Shown piece after piece: positions 1 to 13,129 of a stretch of 64,000 bases of DNA. The position numbers and the translations under genes are program-made. The first letter of the stretch is position 1. The number at the start of each line of letters is the position of its first letter. The DNA comes from Bactericera cockerelli. Its lineage: Eukaryota; Arthropoda; Insecta; Hemiptera; Triozidae. The stretch is from positions 12,154,872 to 12,218,871 of the forward strand of contig CM044959.1 in the NCBI GenBank assembly GCA_024516035.1, read 5' to 3'. The notes below the pieces were generated by a model. That model was given only the letters and a program-made list of their open reading frames with translations, searched no databases and was not told where the DNA came from.

Positions 1-171
1 GTTACATTGTACTCATCGCAGCGGTGATTCTAAAACACCCTCGTGTTTGTTGTCCAATAAGCGTTAGACCATTTAATTATCAGATGATAAATTAATATAG
101 CTACACTGCTACATACTACTTTCATACCTTGTAAAATTGAATTTAGTTAAAGTCATTAAAGATATACCGCC

Positions 172-325
172 ATATTGATATTACCTTCGATAAATTTCTA
201 ATATTAGAAATCGGAAGTATAGTTCGTTTTTGTAAAAAATAAAATGTTTTTTTGATCCGTTTTCATATTTAAAAAACTTCTTGCACTATATTTTCTTCGA
301 ATCTTCTTTGTGCCGTTGTTCACGT
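172..325 (+). repeat. partial copy of the palindrome-ended repeat
   Basis: CTTCGATAAATTTCTAATAT then TAGAAATCGGAAGTAT, followed by GTTCGTTTTTGTAAAAAATA and GATCCGTTTTCATATTT, as in the copy at 15160. Confidence 0.6.
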
Positions 326-329
326 ATTA

Positions 330-3050
330 CATTCCTAAAATTTTAACTTTAAGGGGACAGGGGTGCGATTGACGGGGAAAGAATACCGACCCAAATTTTT
401 TTTTGGGGGATAACACTTATTGATCGTCACATATTCCAAACTCTGATATTGTTCCTTACTTGTACTTTAAAACGACACTTTTTAAATATTGTAATGGTTT
501 TCCCCTGAGTCTGAACTACTTTTTTGTTTCTAAAGCCGACATTTCCGTATTTAGCTCATATGTTGAGTGCTTTTGAAATTTCTCTCTCTCTCATTTCGCT
601 CCTCTCTGTTTTCTCTTTTTTTATCTCTCCCCGTTCTCTTGTTTTCTTCTCTCTCTTCTCTCTTTCTTTTTAAAAAAAATGGAAATTGTCTGCCCAGCTT
701 TCAACGCGGGAATAATCATCCTGGGCTATTTTGTGTTTAATGTGCTCCTCGACTTAAAAGGGGTTTTTAATATCCATTCAGAGTACGAGTGGGGGGTCCA
801 GCTTCATTTTACAAGTGTCAGACAGTTCCGCTTTTTTCATATTTCCGTTCATCCATTATTGTACGCAGTAGGCTAATACGGGGTGTTTGCATTGAAGAAA
901 TTGATGTATTTTAAAATTGAAAAAAAAGGGTAACCCTTTGATTCCCCCAAATGCAAAATTTTAAATTACAAAACCCGTGTGCTTTCAAACGGTTCTATTA
1001 CAAGATTTTCAAAAATTAGTTCTTTTCGTAAATTTAATAATAGTCCCCCTTTCAATAATAGACGGGCAAAAAAAAAAGTTCTTCATTATATTAAACCTGC
1101 AGAAATACTAGTTAAGAATTACTGAGAATTCTTTTCGAGAAAGAAATACTCAAAAATTCTATCCCATTAAATTTAACTACTCGTTTCAGAAACTTTGTTA
1201 GAAAAACTGTATCGTGATACACCCCTGAAGGTTTTGCACAATCGCCAGTTTTGTTTTCCTGTTCTGCACTGAATTTTGCCATATGCTTCTGCCTCGTTTC
1301 CAACGCTCTGGATTCTTTTGTTTCTGATTATTCGCCTTTTTATTGATTCAAATTATGTTGGAAAAAAAAGTTTTCCCCCTCTCTCCACGTATTCTTTTGT
1401 ATGGTTTTTTTTCACCCAGAACTGCTTTAAATGCTGAGTTATCTCTCTCTTTCTTTCCCTGTACCCCTCTTTCATCCCGCGTTTTGGCCCCTTTTTTTCC
1501 CTTTCCTATCTCTTTTACTCTTTCGGGATGTTTTTCTCTCTCTCTCTCTCTCTCTCGCTCTCTCTCATTCCATCTCTACTTTAAATTTTTACTCTCTCGT
1601 TAAAGTTTGATTTAAAATTTGATGATTTGCTGAATACTTCCTGAGTTCTATTTTCGATGTGTAGTGCTCTCAGGTTAAACGATTTCAGCCCGTTAAAATT
1701 TGGTTTTTTCTTCACTTATGCAGAAAGATGGAAAATGGAAAAGTAGTAGGTATATTAGATATTGTCAGAAAAGTTTCCGGAACTTCATAAAATCCAAAAA
1801 AAAACTTACTCCAACTCGCAGTATTTAAAAAAAAAAGTACATTACGAGTATCGATGGTATTCCTTGCATCCAACTTTGAATTCTACATTTCCCTATGTCT
1901 TAACTCTCATTTTGATCTCCTTACTGCCTAAAGTGCTCGTCCGATATCATTTTCCTTTAGTAATAAGTTTGCTCAACATATTTCTGTTGTTTAAAGGAAA
2001 CATAAAAACAGCGATAGACGATACTATCCCGCCAAATAATACCAAAATCCCCCATATAATCTTGATGTCTAATACGTAACAATATTTACAAGGATGTTAT
2101 TTTTTAATGTCTAATTTATATCTCTTTTCGTCTAACTACTGTACTGCTCATTTTGTATCATCTAGGGAGTGTACCTCTTCGTTTAATAGGATATTCATAG
2201 CCGTTGTAATATAGCAACTCATTTCTGTATAATATTTGGTTATCTTGCAAAATCTTTTCCAAAATATTCTTACATATTATTTATGAATGTTTATCTTTTT
2301 ATCTAATAGTAATACAAATCTTTGAAATTAGGAATATACCGTTACTGATCGAATTTCAGTTATTTTACGTCTGTTAACGATTTCGCAGTTGTCTCTATTA
2401 CGAGCTCTTTTCGTCATATCTCTTTCCCTTTTCTCTCCCTCTATAATTCCCATTTTATGTCTTCTTTTATTACATCGGTTTATTGTTTCATAAATTTATT
2501 ATAGACAATTTGTGTAATTCACTTTCTCTTCTTCTTTCCTCTACTTTGCCCATTTCTACACTTTTCTTTCTTCTATTGCGTTTTAGTTTTACCCATAGTT
2601 TTTTGATTCGATATTTACGAGACTTTAAATTATTGTTTTTATGGATCGTAACTTTGTTGGTAAAATATATTGGGCTTGAAATTTTATCATTTTGTTGATA
2701 CATCGGTTTATTGTTTATTGATTATTATATTACGACTGCGACAGATCGTTTTCTAAATCTGTGTTTGCTTTATAGAAATGTCGCACTAAGAAGGGGAAAA
2801 AATCTTCCTATTTTAATCCTTTATTTTTCTTAAAAAAAAGGATCCTCTCCAAGCATTTGATTTTAAGTCTACAAGTCCTTCTAGATTTGAATCTACGCTC
2901 ATTAATCTAATCAGAATTTTTAACAACTGTAACATAACTCAAAAAACTACAGGACTCTTTTTGGTAAACAATAATCACATATATTTCGTTTCATTTTAAT
3001 ATCATCAAGTATCTTACATGTATCAAGCGCCCTCCAGCGAGAATAGACTA
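330..3050. other. non-coding stretch
   Basis: AT-rich with pyrimidine-rich patches (580-670, 1440-1580, 2420-2600). Open frames are short and of low-complexity composition. I see no gene. Confidence 0.6.
1532..1566. repeat. (CT)n microsatellite
   Basis: CTCTCTCTCTCT run with short interruptions. Confidence 0.8.
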
Positions 3051-3053
3051 GGT

Positions 3054-3230
3054 CCTCGTTCCAGAAAGCACTCTTATAATCCAAATATCCCTTACGGTCC
3101 GTCACACAACACACTCTGATTGGTGATTTTACTTTTGGAATGTTCAAATTAACCACTCAAAGTGCGTTGTGTGACGGTTGAAAGGGAGATTAGGGAATTA
3201 TGGAGAGTGAGAGTAGTTTCTGGAACGAGG
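3054..3230. repeat. nested inverted repeat, 177 bp
   Basis: Outer arms CCTCGTTCCAGAAA (3054-3067) and TTTCTGGAACGAGG (3217-3230) are exact complements. Inner arms CCGTCACACAACACACT (3099-3115) and its complement with one mismatch (3161-3177) lie symmetrically inside. Could be an old MITE. Confidence 0.6.
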
Positions 3231-4079
3231 CGACCGGCCGGTTCTACCTCCTAACAGGCAACCTATAAAAACATTTTCCTACAAATCATGTCGTCCTGAT
3301 AAAATTCGATTATTTCGACATCAGAGGAAAAAAAGTACAGAGATGAACGACGCGGAAAAAATTAATATTCAAAAGGTTCGACAGCATGAAAAGTTTCTCC
3401 TATCACTCATTTTGAATACAAATGAACTTTCCGTGTAATATGATTAGCTACCTCTCTCGCTCAGTGCTGTGTAAATTTCCTTTGGGGGTGAGCCCTCCCC
3501 GTCAATCCTCAGCCCTTTCCTCGTTCCCTGCATCTCGGTATCTTCTCCAACTTTTCTCTCCTGAAAACTTGTCCTGATTTTGCATCAGTTTTGAGTACGA
3601 TGCGGGTATTTCCTGTGGCATGAATCATTCTGTGGAAAAAGCCGGACATTAGATCTGGGCATCTATATAAACATACTTTCTTTCTTCTTCATTTTTTACT
3701 CTGTCTTATCCCGCTTAAGCAGGGTCGACGTTGTTCACTCATGGTTGAGGTTGAATTTCATAAATTACGACACGTATCTATTAATTTTTTGAGATATTCT
3801 ATGTTTTCTGCTAGTATATTTAACAGATGGATAATCTATTTTGCAAGTGAAAAGTCAGCTAAAGTTCAAAAATGAATCGCGTGCATTACAAGTCTTGCAT
3901 GTACAAAAGCCATCTTCGAACCGTGTTATTTTTAATATACAAAAAATACACCCAGAACGGAAGGTTGGCAATTCCTGGTTTCTGAATAAAAAACTTAAAC
4001 ATCGAGTGTGCAGTGATGTAAAGTTTTCCAACAAGCGAAAAAATAATCCACCATGTCTAGTACCTAATATAGAAAATGT

Positions 4080-4280
4080 TTAGGGAAACGTAATTCGAAC
4101 AGTTTTCAATATGTTTTCAATTAACTTCGCTTCATAAGGCATCTTTTCCATATACCTACAGGAAGGAGTCCTTATACTCACAACTTCTGAAGTTCCCCAC
4201 ACACTATCCATGCGCTCTGGATTGTCTACGCTTTTTGTTCGCGCCACATACTTGGTCTTAAAAACCTTTTCGTTGTCCAT
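4080..4280 (-). CDS. short ORF, unknown
   Basis: A 66-codon ATG-to-TAA frame, MDNEKVFKTKYVARTKSVDN... with an internal GTGAGTATAA that could act as a donor after GTSEV. Amino-acid usage looks coding-like, but length is near the chance range. No family recognised. Confidence 0.2.
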   Translation of the reverse strand: MDNEKVFKTKYVARTKSVDNPERMDSVWGTSEVVSIRTPSCRYMEKMPYEAKLIENILKTVRITFP

Positions 4281-4317
4281 GAATCCTCATACTATCAGAC
4301 ACAAAACCAAAGTTGCT

Positions 4318-4435
4318 CAGGAGGTCATGAAACGTCCAAAAATATGAAAAAATTGAAATCGGAGCAAAAGACTATTATTATACACAATTCTTCCGATTTC
4401 TAATATGAGAAATTTATCGGAAGTCATATTGAAGA
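4318..4435 (-). repeat. partial copy of the palindrome-ended repeat
   Basis: Reverse: AGGAGGTCATGAAACGTCCA, GAAATCGGAGCAAAAGAC, then the palindromic end TTCCGATTTCTAATATGAGA/AATTTATCGGAAGT. Confidence 0.6.
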
Positions 4436-6166
4436 AACACATCCAAGTTAAGAAATATAAGTTGCTTGATCAAAAGCGTTCTCATTTAGTCGACCTTACG
4501 ATGGACCATTTTCTATTTCGTCTGTGCCAAGAATCAATTTCGTGTCACAATCCCAAGGAAAAACGGATAGTGGTATGGAGCATTCAAGTCATTATTTTTC
4601 CTGGATCCCTGACTCTCTGAACTCTTCATGTAGGAAATTTTGCCATAAATTCAAGTCCTTTCATCGGCGTCGCGAAGTTGTGTGGTATGCCTTGTTTTTT
4701 CATATGCCATATTTCCAACTCAAGTTTTCTGAATTGCTTGTACTTGTATGTTAGACTTTTCCTCCTTCTCCTTGAAATTCCTGTCCTCGTATGTAAGCCT
4801 TGTTATCTTCTGACATTCTGCACAATTTTCTGCTCTTCATATTGGCCTGATTTGGCTTGCAATAAATTCCCTGACACCACCAACATTCTCACATCTGCTA
4901 ACATTATCATCTCACATCGATTGTCTTGGAAATTATTTCGCATCACTTGTTCCTGCAAGTTACTTGTGAAAATTCTACACAGATAGCTGTAACAAATTTC
5001 TCTGGATTACTGGGGGTGTGGTAAGATGCCTAGTAAGATTAGTTAAAATTTAAGACTTGTGTTCATATCTTTGGCTGGGAAATTCATATAAATGAACATA
5101 GTAAAATTCAAAACTAAGTACATTCAAAGTCGTTCAACTTTGAATTTTAATTAAAAGAACCAATTTCCTATTGTGGCAGATTAAAATAAGTGTATTCTGT
5201 TATTAGATCATCATAGTTTTGGGTGTCATAATCAATCTAAAAGAGTGAGTTCTTTACCTCTTACTGAAGAAGTTTTTTCGGTATCATGTTTATGTTAATT
5301 ATTTCTCAAATTTAGTCGGGATCAAATGTAAATGATACAATTCTGTTTATTAGGGCAAGCGTCTTAGACAACACCATCACCACAGAATCATGATCTATTT
5401 CACTTTAATCAGCAACTACAACATTAGCCTCTTCCTCTTCCTTATCAACAACATCATCAATATAAGCAACCTCCCTTAGAAGTACTCGACTTGCAAGACA
5501 CTGATAAAGAAGAAATGGATACGTGATATATATCTTCTTGCAATATGCCAGGGCTCTCCCGCAAATCACATCTGACTCAGGTACCATTAGCACCTTCTCA
5601 GAAGCTTGAGGCTTCAAGCCTCATCACTGGATCAATAAATCCGATAAGGCCCTCTCCCGTTCCAAGTGAAGAAGCATAATAAAATTCTTGTTTAAGATCA
5701 AATCCAACTACGAGATTACATTTTGTTTTTCAATTTTAATGTGTTTTTATTAAAATTTTGGCAACGGCTCCTAGATGTATTAGAAAGGGGACTTACTTGT
5801 GTTTTATTTATTGCCTTCACTGAGTAATAAGATTTTGTTTGTTTTACCGTTAGGGTTCTGATGTGTTCATTTCGGTTTCATAGCTTGCTTGGCTACGCCC
5901 TGATACTGACATAGGAAAGTATTTTTTTTCTTAGACATATGTAACTTTACTAGAAAACTATCGGTTTGATGGTGTGAAAGAGAAGTCCGCAAATACAAAA
6001 ATTATCTCCAAATTTGATGTAGTTCTTTCCAATTGTATATTTGTAAAAACTGTAGGTACATCATTAGGACACTCTTGTTTTTGGTGTAAATATTTCAGTA
6101 TTAACAAACAATCTAATTAGTTTTATCAAAGTTTTGATACTTGAAACAAAGTTTGGATAACATCTT

Positions 6167-6381
6167 CTATTCTTCTTTGAGATTATCAGCATCATTAATA
6201 AATTCATACTTGCAAACAGTTGATATCTCATGTTCCTTTTGAATAAAAGGATGGTCGTTACTTTTATTGATAGTTGTGCATGTATTGAAGTTGCAATGAC
6301 CAACCTGGTTGTTGTTGTTGATTTGAGGATCTAGGCACACTTCCAGCGGAGTCTCTTTGATATGGTGATCATGGTCCTCTT
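6167..6381 (-). CDS. possible terminal exon, unknown protein
   Basis: Opens after TATACAG and runs 71 codons to TAG: EEDHDHHIKETPLEVCLDP ... CKYEFINDADNLKEE. The hydrophilic, His/Asn/Glu-rich composition and the acceptor resemble a coding exon more than chance sequence. It might belong with the fragments at 7.6-8.1 kb (same strand, upstream), but the phase (1) does not fit the last donor there (2). No family recognised. Confidence 0.25.
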
Positions 6382-7598
6382 CTGTATATAACATTAGATA
6401 TTATTGTCTATATATATTTCGTTTTTATATTACCAGGTTAGATATCTGATGTTTTCATATCTTCAGTTTTGATATGTTTGAATGATAATGATCTATCTGC
6501 ACAGAACCGGGACTTGAAGACGCGACCTGAGTGAATGAACTTGGCCCAGGCCGGGTTTACACTTTTTCTACGTCAATGGAGTACGACGGCATTGCCATAG
6601 TTTTTTTTTTCATCAGTTATTATTGTTAGTAACATTTGTTATGTTGGACCTAGGTATAACCCTAGATTTGGTCCAAACGTATTGTCTCTGTATGGTATTT
6701 CTCCTGTCTTTCTATATAAATTGAGAAACTTAACTTTTGATATTTGCACGTTATACAAACATGATGATACATTTTTAAAGTCTAATTTGACTGATTGATA
6801 CCGTGAATATCAGCTACTAGTATCTGACCTAAGCAACGGTACAGACACACAACTTGCGTGACTTAAGTAAGTGTAAGAGGGCTCATGTGATATTTTTGTG
6901 TAGAGGTGCAATAATCTCACCAACGAAAAACAGACTTCTAGTTTTGATAATCCTGGTTCAATTTCTTGGAAAATTATTCATATTAATCTTTGTTTTTTCT
7001 TTCCTTTCTTGTGTATTTTTGTATTAATTATTGCAAGGTGCAGAGGATTTGTCAATACACCCAATATGATTTTTATCTGATGATTCTGGAACCAAATTAA
7101 AATTCAAGCCCAGTATTTGGTAACTTCCCGAAAATATGGCTTTGTTTTTGCGGATGTAATTTGACACGTGCTGTTCCTGATTTCTAATTGTGTCTCAGTT
7201 CCTTATAGGAAGAATTGTGTCTGTCTTTGCGTATGCATAATAAATTCTTGTTGACTGGTTTTCAAGCACTAAATGGTGTCTTGTTAAGGAGATAAGTTCG
7301 AACTCAAATGAACCACTACGAAGGCATGCACTAAGTTTTTTTTTCAATCCGTGTAGCTTTCCAATACATTCGAGTTCACCTTAAATTAAATTCCAAACGA
7401 CGAAGATATAGCCAAAATGTTGAAGCACCACTCTATCAACAAACCTATTACTGTCATACCACTATACTCATAGAAACCTGCGAACAGAAAGAAAATGGTT
7501 TGTTTGAGAAACTTTATATTAAATACTAACTCAAATAATTCTTTATTGTCTATTTGCTCTTGTCCTGTCTTATCAGTTTCTTTTTCCTGGATACTTAC

Positions 7599-8077
7599 CT
7601 CTTCATCTTGTCAATTGTTCTATCATCACTAGCACTATCATCTTCTCTTTCTTCTTCAGATTCATTAGATTGTTTTTCTTAGTACTTAATAAACGTTTCC
7701 CTAGCTTTCTTATTTACTTCATTCTTCTAATTGTTTTCTAAGTGTTTCTTCTTTCTCCATGTCAATAAAGTAAAGAAACTCATGGGCTAACTTGAGAGAG
7801 AAACTGATTTTTTCATTTAGTGCTTCAAAGTTGGAAATAGACAAATTTACATGGACATTGTACCTTATGGCTTCATTTAAAATTAATTAAATCCTTTGTT
7901 TTTGTATAGTATATGAAATTTGTAAATTAATCTACTTACACCATCTACCAAATACTCACTTGCACAATGAACTCGTGTGGGGAAAAGGATAGCTATAAGA
8001 CTATGGATCCTTTCTGAACGATGATTCTTGCTTATTTGATCTCGAACTTCTTTTAAAATAACATCATAAAAATCTCT
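7599..8077 (-). pseudogene. unrecognised coding-like exons, broken
   Basis: On the minus strand two stretches read like real protein. The first (8077-7940) gives RDFYDVILKEVRDQ, then HRSERIHSLIAILFP, then CASEYLVDG before GTAAGT. The second (about 7870-7599) gives NVHVNLSISNFEAL, SLKLAHEFLYFIDMEKEE, then after a TGA and a frame change KKARETFIKY, an in-frame TAA, and an acidic tail NESEEEREDDSASDD ending at a strong donor AG/GTAAGT. The splice phases of the two parts do not match well. I do not recognise the family. It may be a decaying gene, or a real gene with sequence errors. Confidence 0.4.
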
Positions 8078-8138
8078 TCAGGTCCCCTTTCATTTATCAT
8101 TTTTATTGCACTTACAGTACAATTTTTCTGCAGGCCAA

Positions 8139-8327
8139 AATGTCAGTCACTTTCTTATCAATCCGACTATCTACACAAAGCATGCGGATGGAAAACGTGT
8201 AACATTTCGTGACATAAATCAGAGACCGGTAAAAAAAACGAAGCGAACAATTAAAATTGTTTCACATGACGTAGAAAAACAAACAATAAAAAGAATTCGG
8301 CTAATTCGAGGGAAGAAAAAAACGTAA
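8139..8327 (+). CDS. possible terminal exon, unknown basic protein
   Basis: After TTTTTCTGCAG the frame QNVSHFLINPTIYTKHADGK, RVTFRDINQRPVKKTKR ... RIRLIRGKKKT runs to TAA (start phase 1). It has a polypyrimidine-tract acceptor and a lysine/arginine-rich C-terminus. No family recognised and no partner exon found upstream on this strand. Confidence 0.3.
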   Translation, partial: NVSHFLINPTIYTKHADGKRVTFRDINQRPVKKTKRTIKIVSHDVEKQTIKRIRLIRGKKKT

Positions 8328-9418
8328 CAGCTCATTTATTTGTAACTCTACACGGAACATATTGACGTTGGAATTCTACTGCTCGGTGCTCGAGCAAGAG
8401 ATAAATGAGGACCAATTAATAGCAGAAACAAGAGAAACAACGTGAGAAATAGTGCAAGACCTGGAGATGGATGTGAGATAGTATTGGAAGTAAGAGAGAG
8501 TGTATTAAATGTAAGGCAGTTAAAAGAAAAAGACGTTTTTCGTAAGATTATTGGATGTAAGGCAGGACACTGAGATATTGTATTAAACGATTCGCTGTTC
8601 ATAGGGCATTTCAAAGTTTACGGCCATAAAGGTCCTTGTTTTTGGCAGACTTAAGGCCACATCATGAAATGTTATTAAGGCTTAAAGTCTCCCTTTGATA
8701 ACCCTTGTGTTTTGGCCCCCAGCTAAACTACTAGTATACTCCGTTGAACTGTCCCATAGCCAGACTACTGGTCTTCTTCTATTTCATAATAATTGTCTCC
8801 AATGACACAAACAGATTTTCATAGAATATACAGTAAATTATTTTCATTCATGAAAAATGTAAAGCATATTCTTCATAGCATATGGAATATACCAGGTAGG
8901 TGGTGAGAAAATGGGATGAGATTTATGAATAATAAAAAAAGAAACAAATTAGATGATAAAATAAACAGACGCTAGCGGCGAACTCAACAGATGACACAAC
9001 AATCAATCCTCGTGCTGAATAATGACATCTAATAAGAAGTTATCATTATTAGTATTATCTACATATTGTGATATACTTAGCTGGGTGGAAGAGAATGCTC
9101 ATTAATTTGTTTAATGGATGATCATCGAGATGCCATCTTGTTTATCATTGTCTTGTTCAAACATTGTGAGAGATTCCACTTTTGTATTCCCTAGGCTGCT
9201 GCAGATAGCTTCACTGGATTGAGATTTTGAAAGTAAATGTTGTATAACAATATTAATTTCGATGATATTGATAAATTTAAAAAAAAAAAAACAAAGTTAA
9301 ACAATACATGCAGATAGAACTGTGTCTCAAAATGACAGGTAAGCCAACTATTATAAATTGCTCGTTGTACCTCTTTATTTTGCTAAACATTTAAACATTT
9401 TTTTTAGTATCTATACAT

Positions 9419-10471
9419 GAATCGGTACATGCAAAAACGACATCAATCACATTTTTGGAAAATGGGGTTTTCATAGATTTTGAATCTCGGAAGGTAAACG
9501 CACAATTTTATATCAAAACCACATCGTTCTGCTACTCCCTTCCTATATAAACAAGTTTCTATAATTTTCGTTCCATGCAAGAACAACATAGATCCGGGAT
9601 TGATGCGGTTCTTGCATGTATCTGTAGAATTGGTGTTCTTGTCTGTGTGTGTGTGAACAGGATATCTCAAGAACGGTAAGAGCTAGAGACTTGAAATTTG
9701 GTATGAAAATCAATTTTATACACCAAACGTACCACAAAACTTTTGGTTGAAATTCGCCGCACAATGCGGCCGCAGGGCCGCAAATATTGCCCGCAAGCGC
9801 CGCTTCTATGAATTGATTAAAGATACAAAAAAATTTTAGAGAACAACATTTTCTTAGATTAAAAAAATAATAGGGGTCTCTTCATATAATTTTTTTGATA
9901 TCTTGAACTTTTGGACCTCGGCCCAAATTTACCGGTATCTTGGGGGGGACCAGCTTTGACTAACTTTTTTTTAACTTTTTTATTATTCATCCTAGATGGG
10001 GATTGTGACATATCAAATCCAATGATTTTGAGGTGATGATTGCGAATTTGGCATTGATTTGCAGCTGTTACCGTTGAGTCACGAGTGCCGGAGTTCAACT
10101 TCTTTGCGGGGATAAGGAAAGTCGTGTCATGTGTACACCAGATTTCTTTTTATACATATAATTTTTATGATTCAATTTTTTTGTTTTTGTTTGAAATAAC
10201 AATAAAATTCGAAGTGTACGTGTGTTATTATTTATAATATTTTCGATATTTGCAAAAACAGCATCATTCCACGACCTTTGAACGGCTATTTCTTTGAAAT
10301 AGCACTACATATCTGACCAAAAATTATATAGAATGGTTTCTTTTGGTAAGTCCTTACGATTACATATTTTTTCTTTTTTTTCTTATGGACAAAAAATGAA
10401 TAGGAAAGTTTTTTTTGATTTTCCAAAAGTTTACTCTTTTGGAATGATGTCGTTTTTGCATGTACCGATTC
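9419..10471. mobile_element. 1.05-kb element with 26-bp perfect terminal inverted repeats
   Basis: The ends GAATCGGTACATGC... (9419-9444) and their exact complement (10446-10471) are flanked by ACAT on both sides (9415-9418, 10472-10475), consistent with a 4-bp target duplication. Similarity continues imperfectly inward (TTTTGGAAAAT). No transposase seen inside, so non-autonomous. The superfamily is not clear. Confidence 0.8.
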
Positions 10472-10479
10472 ACATATAG

Positions 10480-12830
10480 TTTTGTTATATTTTCAATTTA
10501 CTTTGGAAATAAGTAAACTAGTAATAATGATAAATCAATGTTATTGTGTACTCGTTCATCTACCCCTACAGTGACCTCTTGTGAGTTTTCAAACATGCGG
10601 AAAGTATGTTAACATTCCACAGGACTGATGGAAATTGAGTCGCATTGTTTGCCAGCCTTTTAACTTTACCACTATACCACCACCAACCCAAGTTTCTGTC
10701 TGAGAACAAATCAAACAAAACAATCAAAGGCTGCAAACATGAGTTGGTTTTGTTAATCACCGTTTTACATGTTCTTTTGTATATCAGTTACTGTGACTTT
10801 GTTTGTTCTTCCATAATGTGCTAGAATGAACATTAATCAGTTCGTTTTGTCACTCATTTCTTCCATTTCAATGGAACTTCTCTTCTTCATCATTCTCTAC
10901 ATCCTCTTTTTCAGCTTTTCCTCCTCGTGCTTCTTCTCCTTTACTCTTTTTCTTTCTTCTTCTCTTTCTAGTTTTTTCCTTTACTTCTTCTCCTCCATCG
11001 ACCTTCTCCTCCCTCTTCTTTTGCCCCATGTGCAATAGTCTCGTCACTCCTTCCTCCAATTACTGCAGTTAAATTCCCCCCTGTTTGTCATGTCCATGTT
11101 GAAAAGCACTCACAAAGGCTTCATTTGCAATGTTAAAGCCAAATGATAAGCTAATGGCGGGGGTATGCATGTTATATTATGATTAAGATTCAGAGACCCA
11201 CATGTAAAACAAAACCTCAATTGTGTATTTGTGTTCCATTCTGACCATCAGTACCCCCCCTCTCATGAAGGTTGGAATCAGTGAAATGATATTTCCCCAT
11301 TCCAATGCATTGTTCTTGCCTTCACAGTCTTCTGTTTCATGTTCATTGTTTCCTGCGTCATTACATGCTTCGGTATTGTCTTTCATTTTCAATAATTGTA
11401 CTGTGTGTGTTCACATCATGTTTTAGTATTGTCTTTCATTTTCAATTATTGTACTGAGATGTTTTGACATCATGTATTGTTCTCAATTTCCAATAAATGT
11501 ACTCTGTATATTTATTTTATAATTATCTTCATTATCTGGTTTATCAAAATTGTTTTACAGTAAATTAGACTGTTTTGACGTTCTGATGTTTCTTGCATGT
11601 GATTGTGTTTTGTCTTTTGAACGTATTTTTGGCATCTATTAAGGGGAAATATAGTAATACAACAACATTTTCAGTGTACCTACACTAGAATAGAACTAAT
11701 TCAACGAGTTTCCTTTTCCAATTTAAATAAAGTTGGCATGTTTTCCAAAGATCCCTCCAAGGTACATTTCTAAAACAGAAAGAAGAGAAATAACGAAAGT
11801 TCTTTTTACTCTGCGTTATCCTTGAAAGCAAAGATTTTTTCCTTTCATTTCGTTCTGAGCGATTTTGTTTACATATTTTTTATTGTAAAAAAAACACAGC
11901 TATTGTTTTAGGAAAATAAAGTTTAGCCTATGCTTTCGAATTTTTACTGTCCCATTTTATTATTTGCTCTCCAGGACTTAGTTCAAAACAACTAATTTTA
12001 TTTTTGAAACACTTTTGTTGCTTCAATCACTCATACATCACAGTATCGAGTAGAATTTTCAATTTTTTTATTTATTTATTATGTACTTTTTAGAAATCAA
12101 AATCTGTGGAGTAAGAACGTGAATATTACAGAAAACAATTATTTCCAGGAATTGTCACTATGTAGATGTGATTTTTACAAACAGTAGTTCACTTCCGTTA
12201 TACTTATAAAAAAGAGGTTTCCTTTCCTAAATTTTAATATTCTAAATAATATGAATGTCTAGTTGAGAAATGGTGTCTCGGGATAGTTCTTTGACTTCTC
12301 AATTCTAAGGATAAAGAAGATTTTCTTTGAAACAATATTTTATTTGTGCCAAAGAAAGAAAAAAGAAGAAAGTTTTCCAGTTTGCCATAAGAAGATGAAA
12401 TATATTCGTAATTTTCTATATTACATTAGCTATGGTTCCTCCCTATATCATACTTTATGGATTTATGCTTATTCAGTCTATAATGTTACGTTTCTCATGT
12501 TTCAATGTTTAAAATGTGGAACGAAACCGTTTCCGTGATTTCTTTCTCAAGACGTTACCTCTCAAAAGTTAAAATACCATAAAACTCATGGTGTTGAATG
12601 CAACGTGTTGAAGTTTTAAACATTTGATTTTGAAAGGTAAATTCTTTCAAAACAGGACTTCCACTCTGAATTTCATACTTTAAATAATTTACATCTATGT
12701 AAAGTAAAGTATCCAGTTTCCAAATTGTATTATATATTGCACAGTGGAGATGGATGTGGTGTGTATAACCATAGAAGTTGACATGCACCACTATTATCTA
12801 ATAAAAAAATAGATAGATAGATAGATATTA
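10480..12830. other. non-coding stretch
   Basis: AT-rich; pyrimidine-rich patch at 10860-11030 and a two-copy direct repeat (TATTGTCTTTCATTTTCAAT at 11373 and 11428). No gene seen. Confidence 0.6.
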
Positions 12831-12831
12831 G

Positions 12832-13089
12832 ACACTATGGTCATTTGTAAACACGACAAATACACTGACATCAAAACTGCACATTATTTCTTGGCATTTG
12901 CTGTTGAAACTGTTGGGCCATGGGCAGATGAGACTGTAAAGTTCATTGATAAAGTTGGACAGTTGTTAAAAAAAGAAACAGGAGACAGTCGAATGAAGAA
13001 CTTCCTGAAAACAAAAAATTTTCTCTCGCCATACAGAGAGGAAATAGTGCGTGTATCTTGGGTACCATTCCAAGTGGTGCGAAGTTAGA
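12832..13089 (+). pseudogene. C-terminal fragment of a reverse-transcriptase element protein
   Basis: The frame KHDKYTDIKTAHYFLAFAVE, TVGPWADETVKFIDKVGQLL, KKETGDSR resembles the region after the RT domain in insect retroelement proteins (pattern F-x-P/A-F-A-V-E-T-x-G-x-W/G ... TGDxR). It ends at TAG (13087) with AAATAAAAAG downstream. The 5' side is truncated beside a (GATA)n stretch. Family assignment is from pattern memory only. Confidence 0.4.
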
Positions 13090-13129
13090 GGAAATATTTT
13101 ATTTGTAAAAGAAATAAAAAGTCTTTAAC

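Noticed and set aside
4524..4986. Overlapping plus-strand ORFs of 76-102 codons
   Set aside because: Hydrophobic/Cys-rich but overlapping in different frames, without splice sites or recognisable motif; AT-rich chance frames are likely.
5405..5617. 70-codon minus-strand ORF ending EEEEANVVVAD
   Set aside because: Some coding-like texture (ICGRALAYCKKIYITYPF) but no start context, splice sites or known family; too weak to annotate.
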